Shown here piece after piece: positions 1 through 8,041 of a stretch of 35,713 nucleotides of DNA (the first letter of the stretch is position 1; each line of letters begins with the position of its first letter). Below the pieces are notes generated by a model. It ran no database searches, had not been told where the DNA came from, and saw only the letters and a program-made list of their open reading frames with translations. The translations under genes were made by a program, and so were the position numbers. Source of the DNA: a virus; the IMG/VR virus record IMGVR_UViG_3300032284_000935, positions 1-35,713 of that record. The stretch is one strand, 5' to 3'.

Positions 1-616
1 TAATAATCTTGGTTTTGGTACCAGCAGTAATAACAGGATAAACGGAAGTAAAGAAGTCGTATGCGATATTAGATGGAACGAAAGCAAACTCATCTAAGAA
101 CACGATGTTATAAGAACCAGAACGTGCAGCTGAACTAGATGTAGAAGATGCAATGATGACTGAACCGTTTTCTAATTCAATACGACCTTTGTTCCATTCA
201 ACAATACCTTGCTGTAACCAGATTGGTAAGTTTTCGTATGCAAGTTGGAGTTTACCAAGAATGTCACGAGCAGTCTGTCCTCTGTTAGCAAGGATAGCAA
301 CATTTTGTGAATCTTGGAATAGAACAGCCCAAAGAAGATAGGCAATCGATGATGTTGTTTTACCAACTTGACGAGGACATTTGACAATCGTAAAACGATT
401 ATCATGAAATGTACGAATCATGTCTTTCTGAAAGTCGTATGTATTAAATTGAGTTAGACCTTCATCCAATGTAATAATCTTAATGTATTTGGTAAAATAC
501 ACCGGGTCTTTGGCACATTTGATGTACTCATTGACTTGCTCTTGGGTGTATTCAATTTCTACACCAACTTTTTTTAAGAGCGGATTATCACGATAACTAT
601 CTTTTTCAACTGCCAT
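1..616 (-). CDS. 17: Terminase large subunit, gp17-like (N-terminal ATPase part; runs off left edge)
   Basis: This is the ATP-driven DNA packaging motor and nuclease that fills the prohead. Only the first 205 codons lie in the window. I translated them by hand because the reading frame is open at the left edge. A Walker A loop is visible at residues 80-88 (CPRQVGKTT, K86), and a Walker B segment at 171-176 (IVFLDE, D175 with the likely catalytic E176) is followed by FAFVP. Both are arranged as in the gp17 ATPase domain. T4 gp17 is about 610 residues, so roughly two thirds, including the C-terminal nuclease, is missing only because the window ends. The ATG overlaps the TAA of the upstream HAD gene by one base (TAATG), which suggests translational coupling. 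Family assignment is firm. Confidence 0.95.
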   Translation of the reverse strand, partial: MAVEKDSYRDNPLLKKVGVEIEYTQEQVNEYIKCAKDPVYFTKYIKIITLDEGLTQFNTYDFQKDMIRTFHDNRFTIVKCPRQVGKTTSSIAYLLWAVLFQDSQNVAILANRGQTARDILGKLQLAYENLPIWLQQGIVEWNKGRIELENGSVIIASSTSSSAARSGSYNIVFLDEFAFVPSNIAYDFFTSVYPVITAGTKTKII

Positions 617-1269
617 TATTTGTAGACTTTTGTTTTGATGTGAACTTTATTTGTTTCAGGGTCATGTAAAACATGGTGTGCATGTAACTCTACATGAGGG
701 TGGTCTTGTTTTAGACTTGCAAAATGGTTTAGATTGTGTTCCGAATCATCATACAAATGTACTTTGGTGTATCCATGTTGGTGAATCTGTTTACTGATTT
801 CTCTACGCTTACTATCACCTGTGCTTGTTGCTTCTTTATCGTTACCTGTACGTCTTACATGAACTTTACCTTCACCTTTACCGGCTGGAATTCCATGTTT
901 TTTTAATCCATTTAAGAATGCGTCTTTGTCATCTAAGTCTGAACGTGCTGTGACAATTTCTACTTTACCACCATTATGATGAATCTTTTTCAATTTTCGA
1001 ATCATGTGGTGAATTGGTTTTGCAGTCTGTTTGAATACTTTGCTAGAACGAAACTCGCTAAAATCATAGTGATGGTCTGGATGCAATTTGTGGTCATTGA
1101 ATTCTTGATTATTCAATGAGTGAATTGTTTTGCCGTGTTTGTCTTTAACATGAATTTTCAACTTAGAATGGTCGTGATGAAATAACACTTCGTCCATGTC
1201 AAATGCATGTAGTGTTTTTTCGTCTTTCTTTTGACGTTCTTCTGCTATGAATTGGTTAAATTTAATCAT
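616..1269 (-). CDS. HAD-superfamily phosphatase, His/Lys-rich, with a possible capsid-targeting N-terminus
   Basis: A 217-residue HAD-like hydrolase. Motif I is FDMDEVLF (D24 and D26), a motif II candidate is VTAR (T107), a motif III lysine may be K154, and motif IV is LYDDSEHN (D174-D175). The arrangement resembles phage HAD phosphatases and nucleotidases; the substrate cannot be read from sequence. Two things are odd. The protein has 29 histidines and many lysines, giving a strongly basic character. Its N-terminus, MIKFNQFIAE followed by E, resembles the short N-terminal capsid-targeting peptide of T4 internal head proteins, which ends in FIAE and is cut by the gp21 protease. The gene sits between the small and large terminase genes, overlapping gp16 by 8 bases and gp17 by 1. 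HAD membership is well supported; head packaging is inference. Confidence 0.8.
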   Translation of the reverse strand: MIKFNQFIAEERQKKDEKTLHAFDMDEVLFHHDHSKLKIHVKDKHGKTIHSLNNQEFNDHKLHPDHHYDFSEFRSSKVFKQTAKPIHHMIRKLKKIHHNGGKVEIVTARSDLDDKDAFLNGLKKHGIPAGKGEGKVHVRRTGNDKEATSTGDSKRREISKQIHQHGYTKVHLYDDSEHNLNHFASLKQDHPHVELHAHHVLHDPETNKVHIKTKVYK

Positions 1270-1684
1270 TCTTTGCTTTGATTAACTTGCTTAGTTCTGA
1301 TGTACTACCAACAAATATAGCATTATTTATCTTTGTGCTAGTATCTTCTTTTTTCTTTCCATCCATCTCACGCATTTGTTTTTGAACTGCAAGTAATTCT
1401 TTATTTGCATCAACTACGTTTTTAAGTAGTGTACCATAAACTTCAAACGCACGAGGGTGTTGACCTGCTTTAGCAATCTGTAACATTTCTTCCATTGCAT
1501 CTTTGCCTTGGTCAATTAATTCTTGCAGATTATCTCTAGTCTGGTCATATGCATCAATCAAATCTGTTTTTAAATCAGGTTCATCCACTATGGTTGATTT
1601 GACCATAGGCAGATTAGGTGTTTCAACAGGTTCAACTGTTGTCACCTCAAATATTTTTTCCATGTTTTTATCAAATGTACTCAT
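1262..1684 (-). CDS. 16: Terminase small subunit, gp16-like
   Basis: This is the small subunit of the packaging enzyme, which recognises concatemeric DNA and regulates the gp17 motor. The 140-residue product is close to the usual family length (T4 gp16 is 164). Its central part (about residues 40-110) is predicted helical and rich in Leu, Glu and Lys (for example LQELIDQGKDAMEEMLQIAK, then YGTLLKNVVDANKELLAVQK), as expected for the oligomerising coiled-coil core of T4-like small terminases. A candidate Shine-Dalgarno, AGGA, overlaps the end of gp15, 10 bases upstream of the gp16 start. The identification rests on this helical pattern plus position between gp15 and gp17; I see no separate DNA-binding motif. 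Confidence 0.85.
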   Translation of the reverse strand: MSTFDKNMEKIFEVTTVEPVETPNLPMVKSTIVDEPDLKTDLIDAYDQTRDNLQELIDQGKDAMEEMLQIAKAGQHPRAFEVYGTLLKNVVDANKELLAVQKQMREMDGKKKEDTSTKINNAIFVGSTSELSKLIKAKND

Positions 1685-1693
1685 GACTTATAT

Positions 1694-2743
1694 TTATCCT
1701 AACGGTCTTGGTCCTAAAATTGTTGAACTATTGGATGATATAACTGTGCTGTTTGCTTCTTGTATCGATACATTATATGTGAATGATTGTACATTGGCAT
1801 TTGCAGTATATGGAGTTATAGTGATAGTATCTAATTTTGTTGGTGTTTGATTTATATTATAAGTATAAGATAAAAATAATCTGTTTGTATTTGAATCGGC
1901 GCCAACAATTGGTGAATTAATTAAGAAATTTCCACTAGTGTTTGTAAGTATCAATTGATTTGTGTTACTATTCCAACTACGAACTCTGCCTTGCGATGAT
2001 GATAGTGCTAATGATGGACCTTGATACACTATTTCATTTTGCATATAGTTTGTTGTGCCAGAACCAACCTTAACTGTTAATTGTGCATTACCTAAAGAGT
2101 TGTCTTCTAGAATATTTGTAATAACAGTTTTAACAATACTTGTTGCGTTATTATAAGGACCATATAAAAACGCTTTTGCTGTGAAATTGAGTTCCCAAAT
2201 GATTGAACGCACCTTGGTGCTCATGTCACCTTCGTATGTTGTTTCGTGTGAAACATTATTCAATACAATTGGTACTTCTTTGACTACTCCCATCTCAGGA
2301 ATTAAATTCAACTTCATTGTATAATCTGGCGTGAAGTATGGTAAAATTCTTTCAATAATTTGTGTACCATCTTCAACATTACGAACATATATGAACAACG
2401 AAAAATCAAAATCATATGGAACAGGATTGTATTGTGATGTCAATCCACCATTTGCATATGCAAAGTTTTTTTGATTTGTATTTTGTTTTCTCGATGCATC
2501 GTACTTCATGCCAGTTATTTCAAATGACATAGCAGGTAATGTAATCTGAACTTTTTTATCTAAGTTTGGATCACCTTGTAATCTTGCAACATAATTTTCT
2601 TTGCCAGCGTAGGCAATAGGCACAAGAAATCTTTCATTCTCTGAGCCATCTGTATTGTATCTTGCAATTTGGATTTGATTGAATACATTACCAAACCCAA
2701 TTACAAGTTTACGAATTATGCCATTGTACTGTATTGTTGCCAT
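1694..2743 (-). CDS. 15: Tail sheath stabiliser / tail completion protein, gp15-like, with C-terminal insertion
   Basis: T4 gp15 caps the finished tail tube and sheath and joins the tail to the neck. Residues 1-215 carry the gp15 core: the start IIRKLVIGFGNVFNQIQIAR, then YDFDFSLFIYVRNVEDGTQIIERILPYF and the late-core IIWELNFTAKAFLYGP. The protein is 349 residues, against 272 in T4. The excess lies after residue 220 and is a Thr/Ser/Asn-rich beta region. It includes a module at 233-292 (NEIVYQGPSLA ... SPIVGA) that closely matches one in gp8 of this window. The ATG overlaps the gp14 stop by one base (TAATG), and gp16 follows after 9 bases. Core assignment is confident; the role of the extra C-terminal domain is unknown. 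Confidence 0.92.
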   Translation of the reverse strand: MATIQYNGIIRKLVIGFGNVFNQIQIARYNTDGSENERFLVPIAYAGKENYVARLQGDPNLDKKVQITLPAMSFEITGMKYDASRKQNTNQKNFAYANGGLTSQYNPVPYDFDFSLFIYVRNVEDGTQIIERILPYFTPDYTMKLNLIPEMGVVKEVPIVLNNVSHETTYEGDMSTKVRSIIWELNFTAKAFLYGPYNNATSIVKTVITNILEDNSLGNAQLTVKVGSGTTNYMQNEIVYQGPSLALSSSQGRVRSWNSNTNQLILTNTSGNFLINSPIVGADSNTNRLFLSYTYNINQTPTKLDTITITPYTANANVQSFTYNVSIQEANSTVISSNSSTILGPRPLG

Positions 2744-3870
2744 TAAATGCTTCCAAACGGATTGACTTCACCAAAATTGATAACAGAGTTTGCTTCATTC
2801 TGAATAATTTTGTTATCGTATACTTCACGATATTGAATATTAGAAATTTCATCATAATTTTTAACGTAATATGATGCACCGCTTGTTGAACCAACAATAG
2901 GTGTTGTTGAACCAAATTCTCCAGAAATATTTATGACCTCAAGTAATCCAGTTGTTGGTGTCCATGACTTAACAATTGCAGATGATGCGATTTGTGTGAC
3001 TGTTTCACCAACAACATATGCACCAAAACCACCAGGAACAGGTGCGCTAAATGATGTAACTGTTTGTGAACCACTTACAGTATTACTCAAGGCTAATGTA
3101 TAATTAAATCCAAGTTGACTTAATGATGTGAATGTTGAATATACTGTATTACTACCATATACAAAACTGAACGAATCGCCTGTACTTAATGTGGTCAAGT
3201 CATTAATCAATGTAGAATTTTGAGTATTGATTGTTAATGTATTTCCATTTGCAACTGCTGACGACCAAACGCTTGATGTAAATGTTTGTTTCAATCTCAT
3301 ATCCATATTCAACTCTAATGTGTATGCATCTTCAGAAACAATATCGATATCTGCAACTCCAGTTTGTACAATTTCTTGTGAGTATTTGAATTTTTCTAAT
3401 TGCAGTTCGTAAAAGTATGGTGACTTTCTACCAAGCACAAAGAAATCTTTGTTACCTTGAACAAATTTAATCTCCATTAATTCGCCTTTGCCCGATGCAC
3501 CACTAAATGGTATATACACCAAGTCACCTTCTTTTGGTCTTGCATAAACGTCTTGTGGTAACCATTCTTCAAAAGAACGCTTAGACATCATTAAAGAAAC
3601 TGTGTTGTGAATTTCTAAACCAAACTTAGAAAAGAATTCTTGTTCACCAATATAGCCTTCTGAGTTAGACATATAAAATTCTAACGGATATGCTTGTGTG
3701 AATTTTTTAAGTGGATCATCACCAAATAATAGATTACGAGCAACGCTATTATCCATTGGAATATAATAGCCGTCAAAACCATATTGCCTGATAGCCTCAA
3801 CCATCAGGTCTTCTATTAATCTTTGTTCTGATTTGTTATTGTAGAAATCAAAATAATGATTTGTTGGCAT
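2743..3870 (-). CDS. 14: Neck protein gp14-like, with a large internal insertion
   Basis: This is a head-completion (neck) protein that, with gp13, seals the portal and receives the tail. Residues 1-193 match the gp14 pattern: YFDFYNNKSEQRLIEDLMVEAIRQYG, then IYGE-like positions around FFSKFGLEIHNTV, and the EGDLVYIPF and DFFVLGRKSPYFYELQLEKFKY stretches. The C-terminus ends IINFGEVNPFGSI-like (actual VINFGEVNPFGSI), as in T4-like gp14 proteins. Between them, residues about 194-340 are an insertion of beta-rich Ser/Thr/Asn sequence. T4 gp14 is 256 residues and this is 375, so the insertion accounts for the excess. It contains a module (284-337: VGETVTQIASSA ... TPIVGSTSGA) shared with gp15, gp8 and gp13. 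No clear Shine-Dalgarno precedes the ATG, which lies one base after the gp13 stop, so reinitiation is likely. Confidence 0.92.
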   Translation of the reverse strand: MPTNHYFDFYNNKSEQRLIEDLMVEAIRQYGFDGYYIPMDNSVARNLLFGDDPLKKFTQAYPLEFYMSNSEGYIGEQEFFSKFGLEIHNTVSLMMSKRSFEEWLPQDVYARPKEGDLVYIPFSGASGKGELMEIKFVQGNKDFFVLGRKSPYFYELQLEKFKYSQEIVQTGVADIDIVSEDAYTLELNMDMRLKQTFTSSVWSSAVANGNTLTINTQNSTLINDLTTLSTGDSFSFVYGSNTVYSTFTSLSQLGFNYTLALSNTVSGSQTVTSFSAPVPGGFGAYVVGETVTQIASSAIVKSWTPTTGLLEVINISGEFGSTTPIVGSTSGASYYVKNYDEISNIQYREVYDNKIIQNEANSVINFGEVNPFGSI

Positions 3871-3871
3871 G

Positions 3872-4897
3872 TTAGTTCATGTACCATTCTGCTGGCAACT
3901 CGTAGTCTTCTTGCATCTGAGTTTCGAGAATTTCAATCTCTTTGTCTGCTTCATCCCACAAGTCTTTGCCGTTTAATGTAACACCACCAGGTAGTGTGAT
4001 GCCTCCGAATTTCTTGAGATTCTCTCCCCATTGGCGTTTAATTAAACAAGTAGCATATTCTTTCAACCAGCGGTCATTCCAGACAGCATAGTACACATCA
4101 GGATTAATAACAGCATAACATTCAACAACAACAGGTTGACCCGCTGGAGCCTCAGAATACCCCCATGCCCAATCAATAAACAACTTACGTTGATGTCTTG
4201 CGAATCGAATAGGTACTTCACCAGTAAACATAATTTCAAGTGAACGCAAGTGTTGCATCGTCAATGTATAGTTGATGTATGATGCTGATGTGAAGTCGTA
4301 CAATTCATTCAAACGCAATTGATAACGCAAATCAAACATGTTGATTGATGCTTGAGAATCTTGAATTGGAAATATACGAGTGACACCAATAATTTCAATA
4401 GGATTACCTTGAGCATCTCTAGTTACAGATGGATCCATATTGATGTATCTTGCATCGATATCACCTAATTGATACCATGTGACTGATGCACCTGTACTGT
4501 GCGATACACCATTTGCATCATAGTAATTTAAAGGTTCACCAACAATAAAATCTGCATATCCTGCACCAACAGTAACAGAAATATTCAAAGAATGTGTATT
4601 GGATGCATATGTTGTTACTGTTGCTACTGCACCAGATGTTGCACCAACAATCATATTGTTTTGACTAAAATGTGATGCTAAGTTAACATCGGTGTTTGTT
4701 CCTAACATTGATGATGTTAGAAGTTTAACGTAATAAACTTTTTGTACACCATCAAAATGATAGTCTTGGTAAAATTGCAAAGCATCATCAATACGGTCTT
4801 CGACTTGGTCATCATCCACGTTAATTTTAATTGTGGGAAAACCAAGTCTTCTAAGACAATATTCTTTAAATGATGTTCTATCGGTAACTGCTGGCAT
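3872..4897 (-). CDS. 13: Neck protein gp13-like
   Basis: This is a head-completion protein at the portal-tail joint. The N-terminus (FKEYCLRRLGFPTIKINVDDDQVEDRIDDALQFYQDYHFDG, residues 10-50) and the C-terminal half (around VTRIFPI, FDLRYQLRLNELYDF, LEIMFTGEVPIRFARHQRKLFIDW and WLKEYATCLIKRQWGENLKKF) are characteristic of T4-like gp13. The product is 341 residues, against 309 in T4. The difference is a small beta insertion at about 65-140 containing MIVGATSGA, which resembles the module seen in gp14, gp15 and gp8. The gene has the clearest Shine-Dalgarno in the window, AGGAGATA at 4901-4908, in the 12-base gap after the 1030-residue gene. Confidence 0.94.
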   Translation of the reverse strand: MPAVTDRTSFKEYCLRRLGFPTIKINVDDDQVEDRIDDALQFYQDYHFDGVQKVYYVKLLTSSMLGTNTDVNLASHFSQNNMIVGATSGAVATVTTYASNTHSLNISVTVGAGYADFIVGEPLNYYDANGVSHSTGASVTWYQLGDIDARYINMDPSVTRDAQGNPIEIIGVTRIFPIQDSQASINMFDLRYQLRLNELYDFTSASYINYTLTMQHLRSLEIMFTGEVPIRFARHQRKLFIDWAWGYSEAPAGQPVVVECYAVINPDVYYAVWNDRWLKEYATCLIKRQWGENLKKFGGITLPGGVTLNGKDLWDEADKEIEILETQMQEDYELPAEWYMN

Positions 4898-4900
4898 AAT

Positions 4901-4908
4901 TATCTCCT
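4901..4908 (-). promoter_or_regulatory. Strong ribosome binding site of the neck gene gp13
   Basis: Reads AGGAGATA on the minus strand, directly before AATT and the ATG at 4897. It is the closest match to the anti-Shine-Dalgarno in the window and fixes the gp13 start. Most other genes here have weaker forms, such as AAAGG, GGAGA or AAGGA, and gp14 and gp8 have none that I can see. Confidence 0.7.
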
Positions 4909-4909
4909 A

Positions 4910-7900
4910 TTATGCTTGTGCTTCATTCCATGAATATCTGGCTTGAATTGAACGAGCCGCAGTATCAATATTCTGTGCAACAAATGTTAATACGTCAGGT
5001 CCATCAGGATAGATACCACTACCACCAGTTGTTGCACCACCACCCAAGATACTATGACCAAGAGCAAGTAATTGCGATAAGTCTTGTTGTGTTGTACTAC
5101 CAGCACCAGGGTTAATGTTCAAGAAGAATCCAAAGACTGGTTCACCAGTGTTTGTGTTTGCTGTAGTACCCGTATTGTGGAAGATGTATTGTGATAGACT
5201 TGAGCCACCTACGTTTTGCCATACTTCTGCTGTGTTTGATGTTTTTGCATTCAAGTAGCAAGTAATCAAAAACGCACCGTTTGCATATACGTCTGCTTCA
5301 TATGGAATTTGTTGCATACGATTAATAACTTCACGAACACCTAATGTACCACCAGGAACACCACCTGATGCAGAAGGTGAAATACGGAAACTCATAACTG
5401 CTTGTGATGCACCAGCCGCAACAATAACGTTAGAAGTCATACCTTTTGTAAAGATGAATGATTTATCAACTGTGAAACCACCATCCATAATTGCAGAAGT
5501 ACCCCAATGGTTAATCTCTGGTGAGAATTGTGGAGCATGTAACTCAATAGATGTTTGTGCTGTTGCAGTATACAAGAATGTTTGTCCAGTATTTGCCATT
5601 GGTTGAACGTAAATTACAACACCTGTATTTGTTGCAAGAGCACCAGTATTCAATGTGATTGTGTTGGAACCAACTTGGTTAATACCTGCAATATAAGAAC
5701 CTGCGGCAACGTTTGCGGCACCAGCACCACCAAATACTAATTGTCCAACTTGCAGACCTGTTGTAACTTGTCCGGTTGTTAACTGAATTAAGTTATTACC
5801 TGCAATTGTGTTAACAACAATACCTGTTGTGTTACCAACTTGACCTCTTGTCAAACCAGTAAATGTGTTACCACTAATACCTGAGTAGTTTACAAATTCT
5901 GTGTTTGCATAGGAAAGACCACCAGTGTTTGCATTTTTCAACACTAATGTTCCGCTATTCGGGAAACCAAATGTATTTGCGGCATATATTAGTGTATCTG
6001 TTGAGTTCAATGCAGTACCTGGACCACTTTGACCACCTAACAAATATGTTGTTTTACTAAATGTGTTTGTTTCATAGCGACCAGGTAAGTTACCTGAACG
6101 CATATATGCAAGATAGTTAACGTTATTGTTAATAATTTTATGACAGTAAATTACGTTACCATCAGGACCACGAACACCAAAACGAATGAAACCAGCACCG
6201 TACCATGAGTAATCAATATACATCATTTGCATTTTTGTCAAATCAATGTTGTAACCTGAAGGACCAGTACCGTCTAATCGGTCAATGTTAAATTGGTTTT
6301 GAGTAATACGAGTATCAACTGTTTTACTGATTACTGCATTGTTTGATTGAATTGTACCACGATATGCTGGATTAATCATCATTTGTTGGTCAGACATAAT
6401 GTTGACTACACGATATGACATACCTTTGATGACAATGAAATCACCAGCAGTTACTTGTTTACTGAATGATGTTGGATACAATGTTGATGAGTTAACAATA
6501 TTAGAACCAGGAACAACAACTGCTTGTCCAGAAATTTGATATGTTGAACTACGTCTTACTGCCCATAGTGTTTGACCATCAAATTCGTAGAACAAACCAT
6601 TTTGTGAATCAAAGATACCAATACGATTTGTACCATTGTACCAAGAATATGCAGAACCTACATAGTTACCAGATGCAACTGTTGCTGTTGGTGCTGTGTT
6701 TGGTGTATATGTAAAACGATAAGGATCGATTACATTAAGAACGTTAAAAATACCATTGTAGCCTGTTTCGTTTGCACCGTTAATTGCAACACCCATTGTA
6801 GCAAAAATGTTATGTGGGTCTTTTGTTGTAACTTGTACTTGGTTGTTTGCAGAAGTATAGATTAGACCATCAAGGTTAAATTGTGATTTGAGTGTTGTAC
6901 CAGTAGACATTTGAATACCTTTACCAGATTGGTAACGGAAATATCTACGAGTTTGACGAATGTATTGATGATTATGACTTGATGCATTTGTAGAGAAACG
7001 AACACCACCGTCAAATGCACGATGTACTGCTGAACCTTGTGGTCTTACATATAATGATGCACTTGTTAATGTTACTGCACCTGATGTTGGTGTAAATGTA
7101 TCTGTGTAAAAGTTAAATGTATTTGGGCTTTGAATTGTTGAAACTAACCAAGAACCGTTTGCAGTAGATGCACCAGTTAATGCGATTTCGTTACCTACTG
7201 TTAATCCGTGTGGTGCCGCTGTAACAACTGTAACTGTGTTACCTGTTACGGAAGCAGAAGTCATTGCAATAGCGGCATTAGTAAATGTGTTACCGTAATA
7301 ACCTTGAGTTACACCAGTATTGAAAATAGAACCAGTTGCACCTGTGAAATAATATCTACCTGCATATGTGAATGTGTTTGCGCCTGCAACGTTATTGTTT
7401 GAGTTAACAATATACAAACCGTCTGCACCACCATAAATTGTATCTTGAATATAAACTGGAGTACCAACAGCAGGTAAAGGTGCACTTGTTACGTTTGCTG
7501 TGTATATTCTTGAACCTAAAACTGCTTGAACATCTGTTAAACCAAGGTTACCAGTTGCAGTCACATAATATGCATATGGTCTATTGTTCAACATTGCTAA
7601 CTGTTCCCACTTTGTGGTTTGAATTGAATACTCATAGTCAGTATCAATTAAACTTTGTGGAGTAGATGTGCGAAGTTTATTGATTGGATCCAACATCGTT
7701 TCTGCTGGAGTAAACTTTTCATCATATTCATCAACAACAATCTGCAACTTATCTGTATTTGCTAGTGCAGAAGTGTTGTAATTCAATACAACAGTTGTCG
7801 ATGTATTTGAACCGTCCGCTGATGTTGCAATTGAATATGCAGTTGATTTTAAGTTCGGATCAGAAAAGTTGTAAATCACGATGTTGTTTGTCACATCGGT

Positions 7901-8002
7901 AATCAAAACCAATCTTTCTTGCGGAATCGCACGAGGAATAGTAATCGTTTTTGATACTACATTGAACGAGTAGTATGTGTCTAATATCGCTTTTCTTGCC
8001 AT
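4910..8002 (-). CDS. Large conserved virion structural protein (1030 aa), T4-like phage of aquatic type
   Basis: A 1030-residue beta-rich protein in the place where T4 has gp9-gp12 and fibritin, just upstream of gp13. I do not recognise a T4 counterpart. The pattern is familiar from unnamed virion structural proteins of marine T4-like phages. The best-defined block runs from about 345 to 645: RRYFRYQSGKGIQMSTG, GDFIVIKGMSYRV, then MMYIDYSWYGAGFIRFGVRG, followed by NGNVIYCHKI-like sequence and MRSGNLPGRYE. The N-terminal 150 residues form a separate domain. Residues 158-450 hold three copies of a beta module with the pattern PHxL ... NG ... FxFY/FTY. Residues 660-810 are low-complexity Gly/Asn/Thr linker, and the C-terminal 200 residues look globular. 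A GGAGA ribosome site lies at 8007-8011. It could be a whisker, collar or fibre-attachment protein; this is inference from position only. Confidence 0.75.
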   Translation of the reverse strand: MARKAILDTYYSFNVVSKTITIPRAIPQERLVLITDVTNNIVIYNFSDPNLKSTAYSIATSADGSNTSTTVVLNYNTSALANTDKLQIVVDEYDEKFTPAETMLDPINKLRTSTPQSLIDTDYEYSIQTTKWEQLAMLNNRPYAYYVTATGNLGLTDVQAVLGSRIYTANVTSAPLPAVGTPVYIQDTIYGGADGLYIVNSNNNVAGANTFTYAGRYYFTGATGSIFNTGVTQGYYGNTFTNAAIAMTSASVTGNTVTVVTAAPHGLTVGNEIALTGASTANGSWLVSTIQSPNTFNFYTDTFTPTSGAVTLTSASLYVRPQGSAVHRAFDGGVRFSTNASSHNHQYIRQTRRYFRYQSGKGIQMSTGTTLKSQFNLDGLIYTSANNQVQVTTKDPHNIFATMGVAINGANETGYNGIFNVLNVIDPYRFTYTPNTAPTATVASGNYVGSAYSWYNGTNRIGIFDSQNGLFYEFDGQTLWAVRRSSTYQISGQAVVVPGSNIVNSSTLYPTSFSKQVTAGDFIVIKGMSYRVVNIMSDQQMMINPAYRGTIQSNNAVISKTVDTRITQNQFNIDRLDGTGPSGYNIDLTKMQMMYIDYSWYGAGFIRFGVRGPDGNVIYCHKIINNNVNYLAYMRSGNLPGRYETNTFSKTTYLLGGQSGPGTALNSTDTLIYAANTFGFPNSGTLVLKNANTGGLSYANTEFVNYSGISGNTFTGLTRGQVGNTTGIVVNTIAGNNLIQLTTGQVTTGLQVGQLVFGGAGAANVAAGSYIAGINQVGSNTITLNTGALATNTGVVIYVQPMANTGQTFLYTATAQTSIELHAPQFSPEINHWGTSAIMDGGFTVDKSFIFTKGMTSNVIVAAGASQAVMSFRISPSASGGVPGGTLGVREVINRMQQIPYEADVYANGAFLITCYLNAKTSNTAEVWQNVGGSSLSQYIFHNTGTTANTNTGEPVFGFFLNINPGAGSTTQQDLSQLLALGHSILGGGATTGGSGIYPDGPDVLTFVAQNIDTAARSIQARYSWNEAQA

Positions 8003-8041
8003 TTTATCTCCAGTATTTTTGGGATGTTATCGTTTATCTAT

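Noticed and set aside
1503-1850. Plus-strand open frame of 115 codons
   Set aside because: It spans the gp15-gp16 junction in antisense, has no ribosome site, and both minus-strand genes are well supported.
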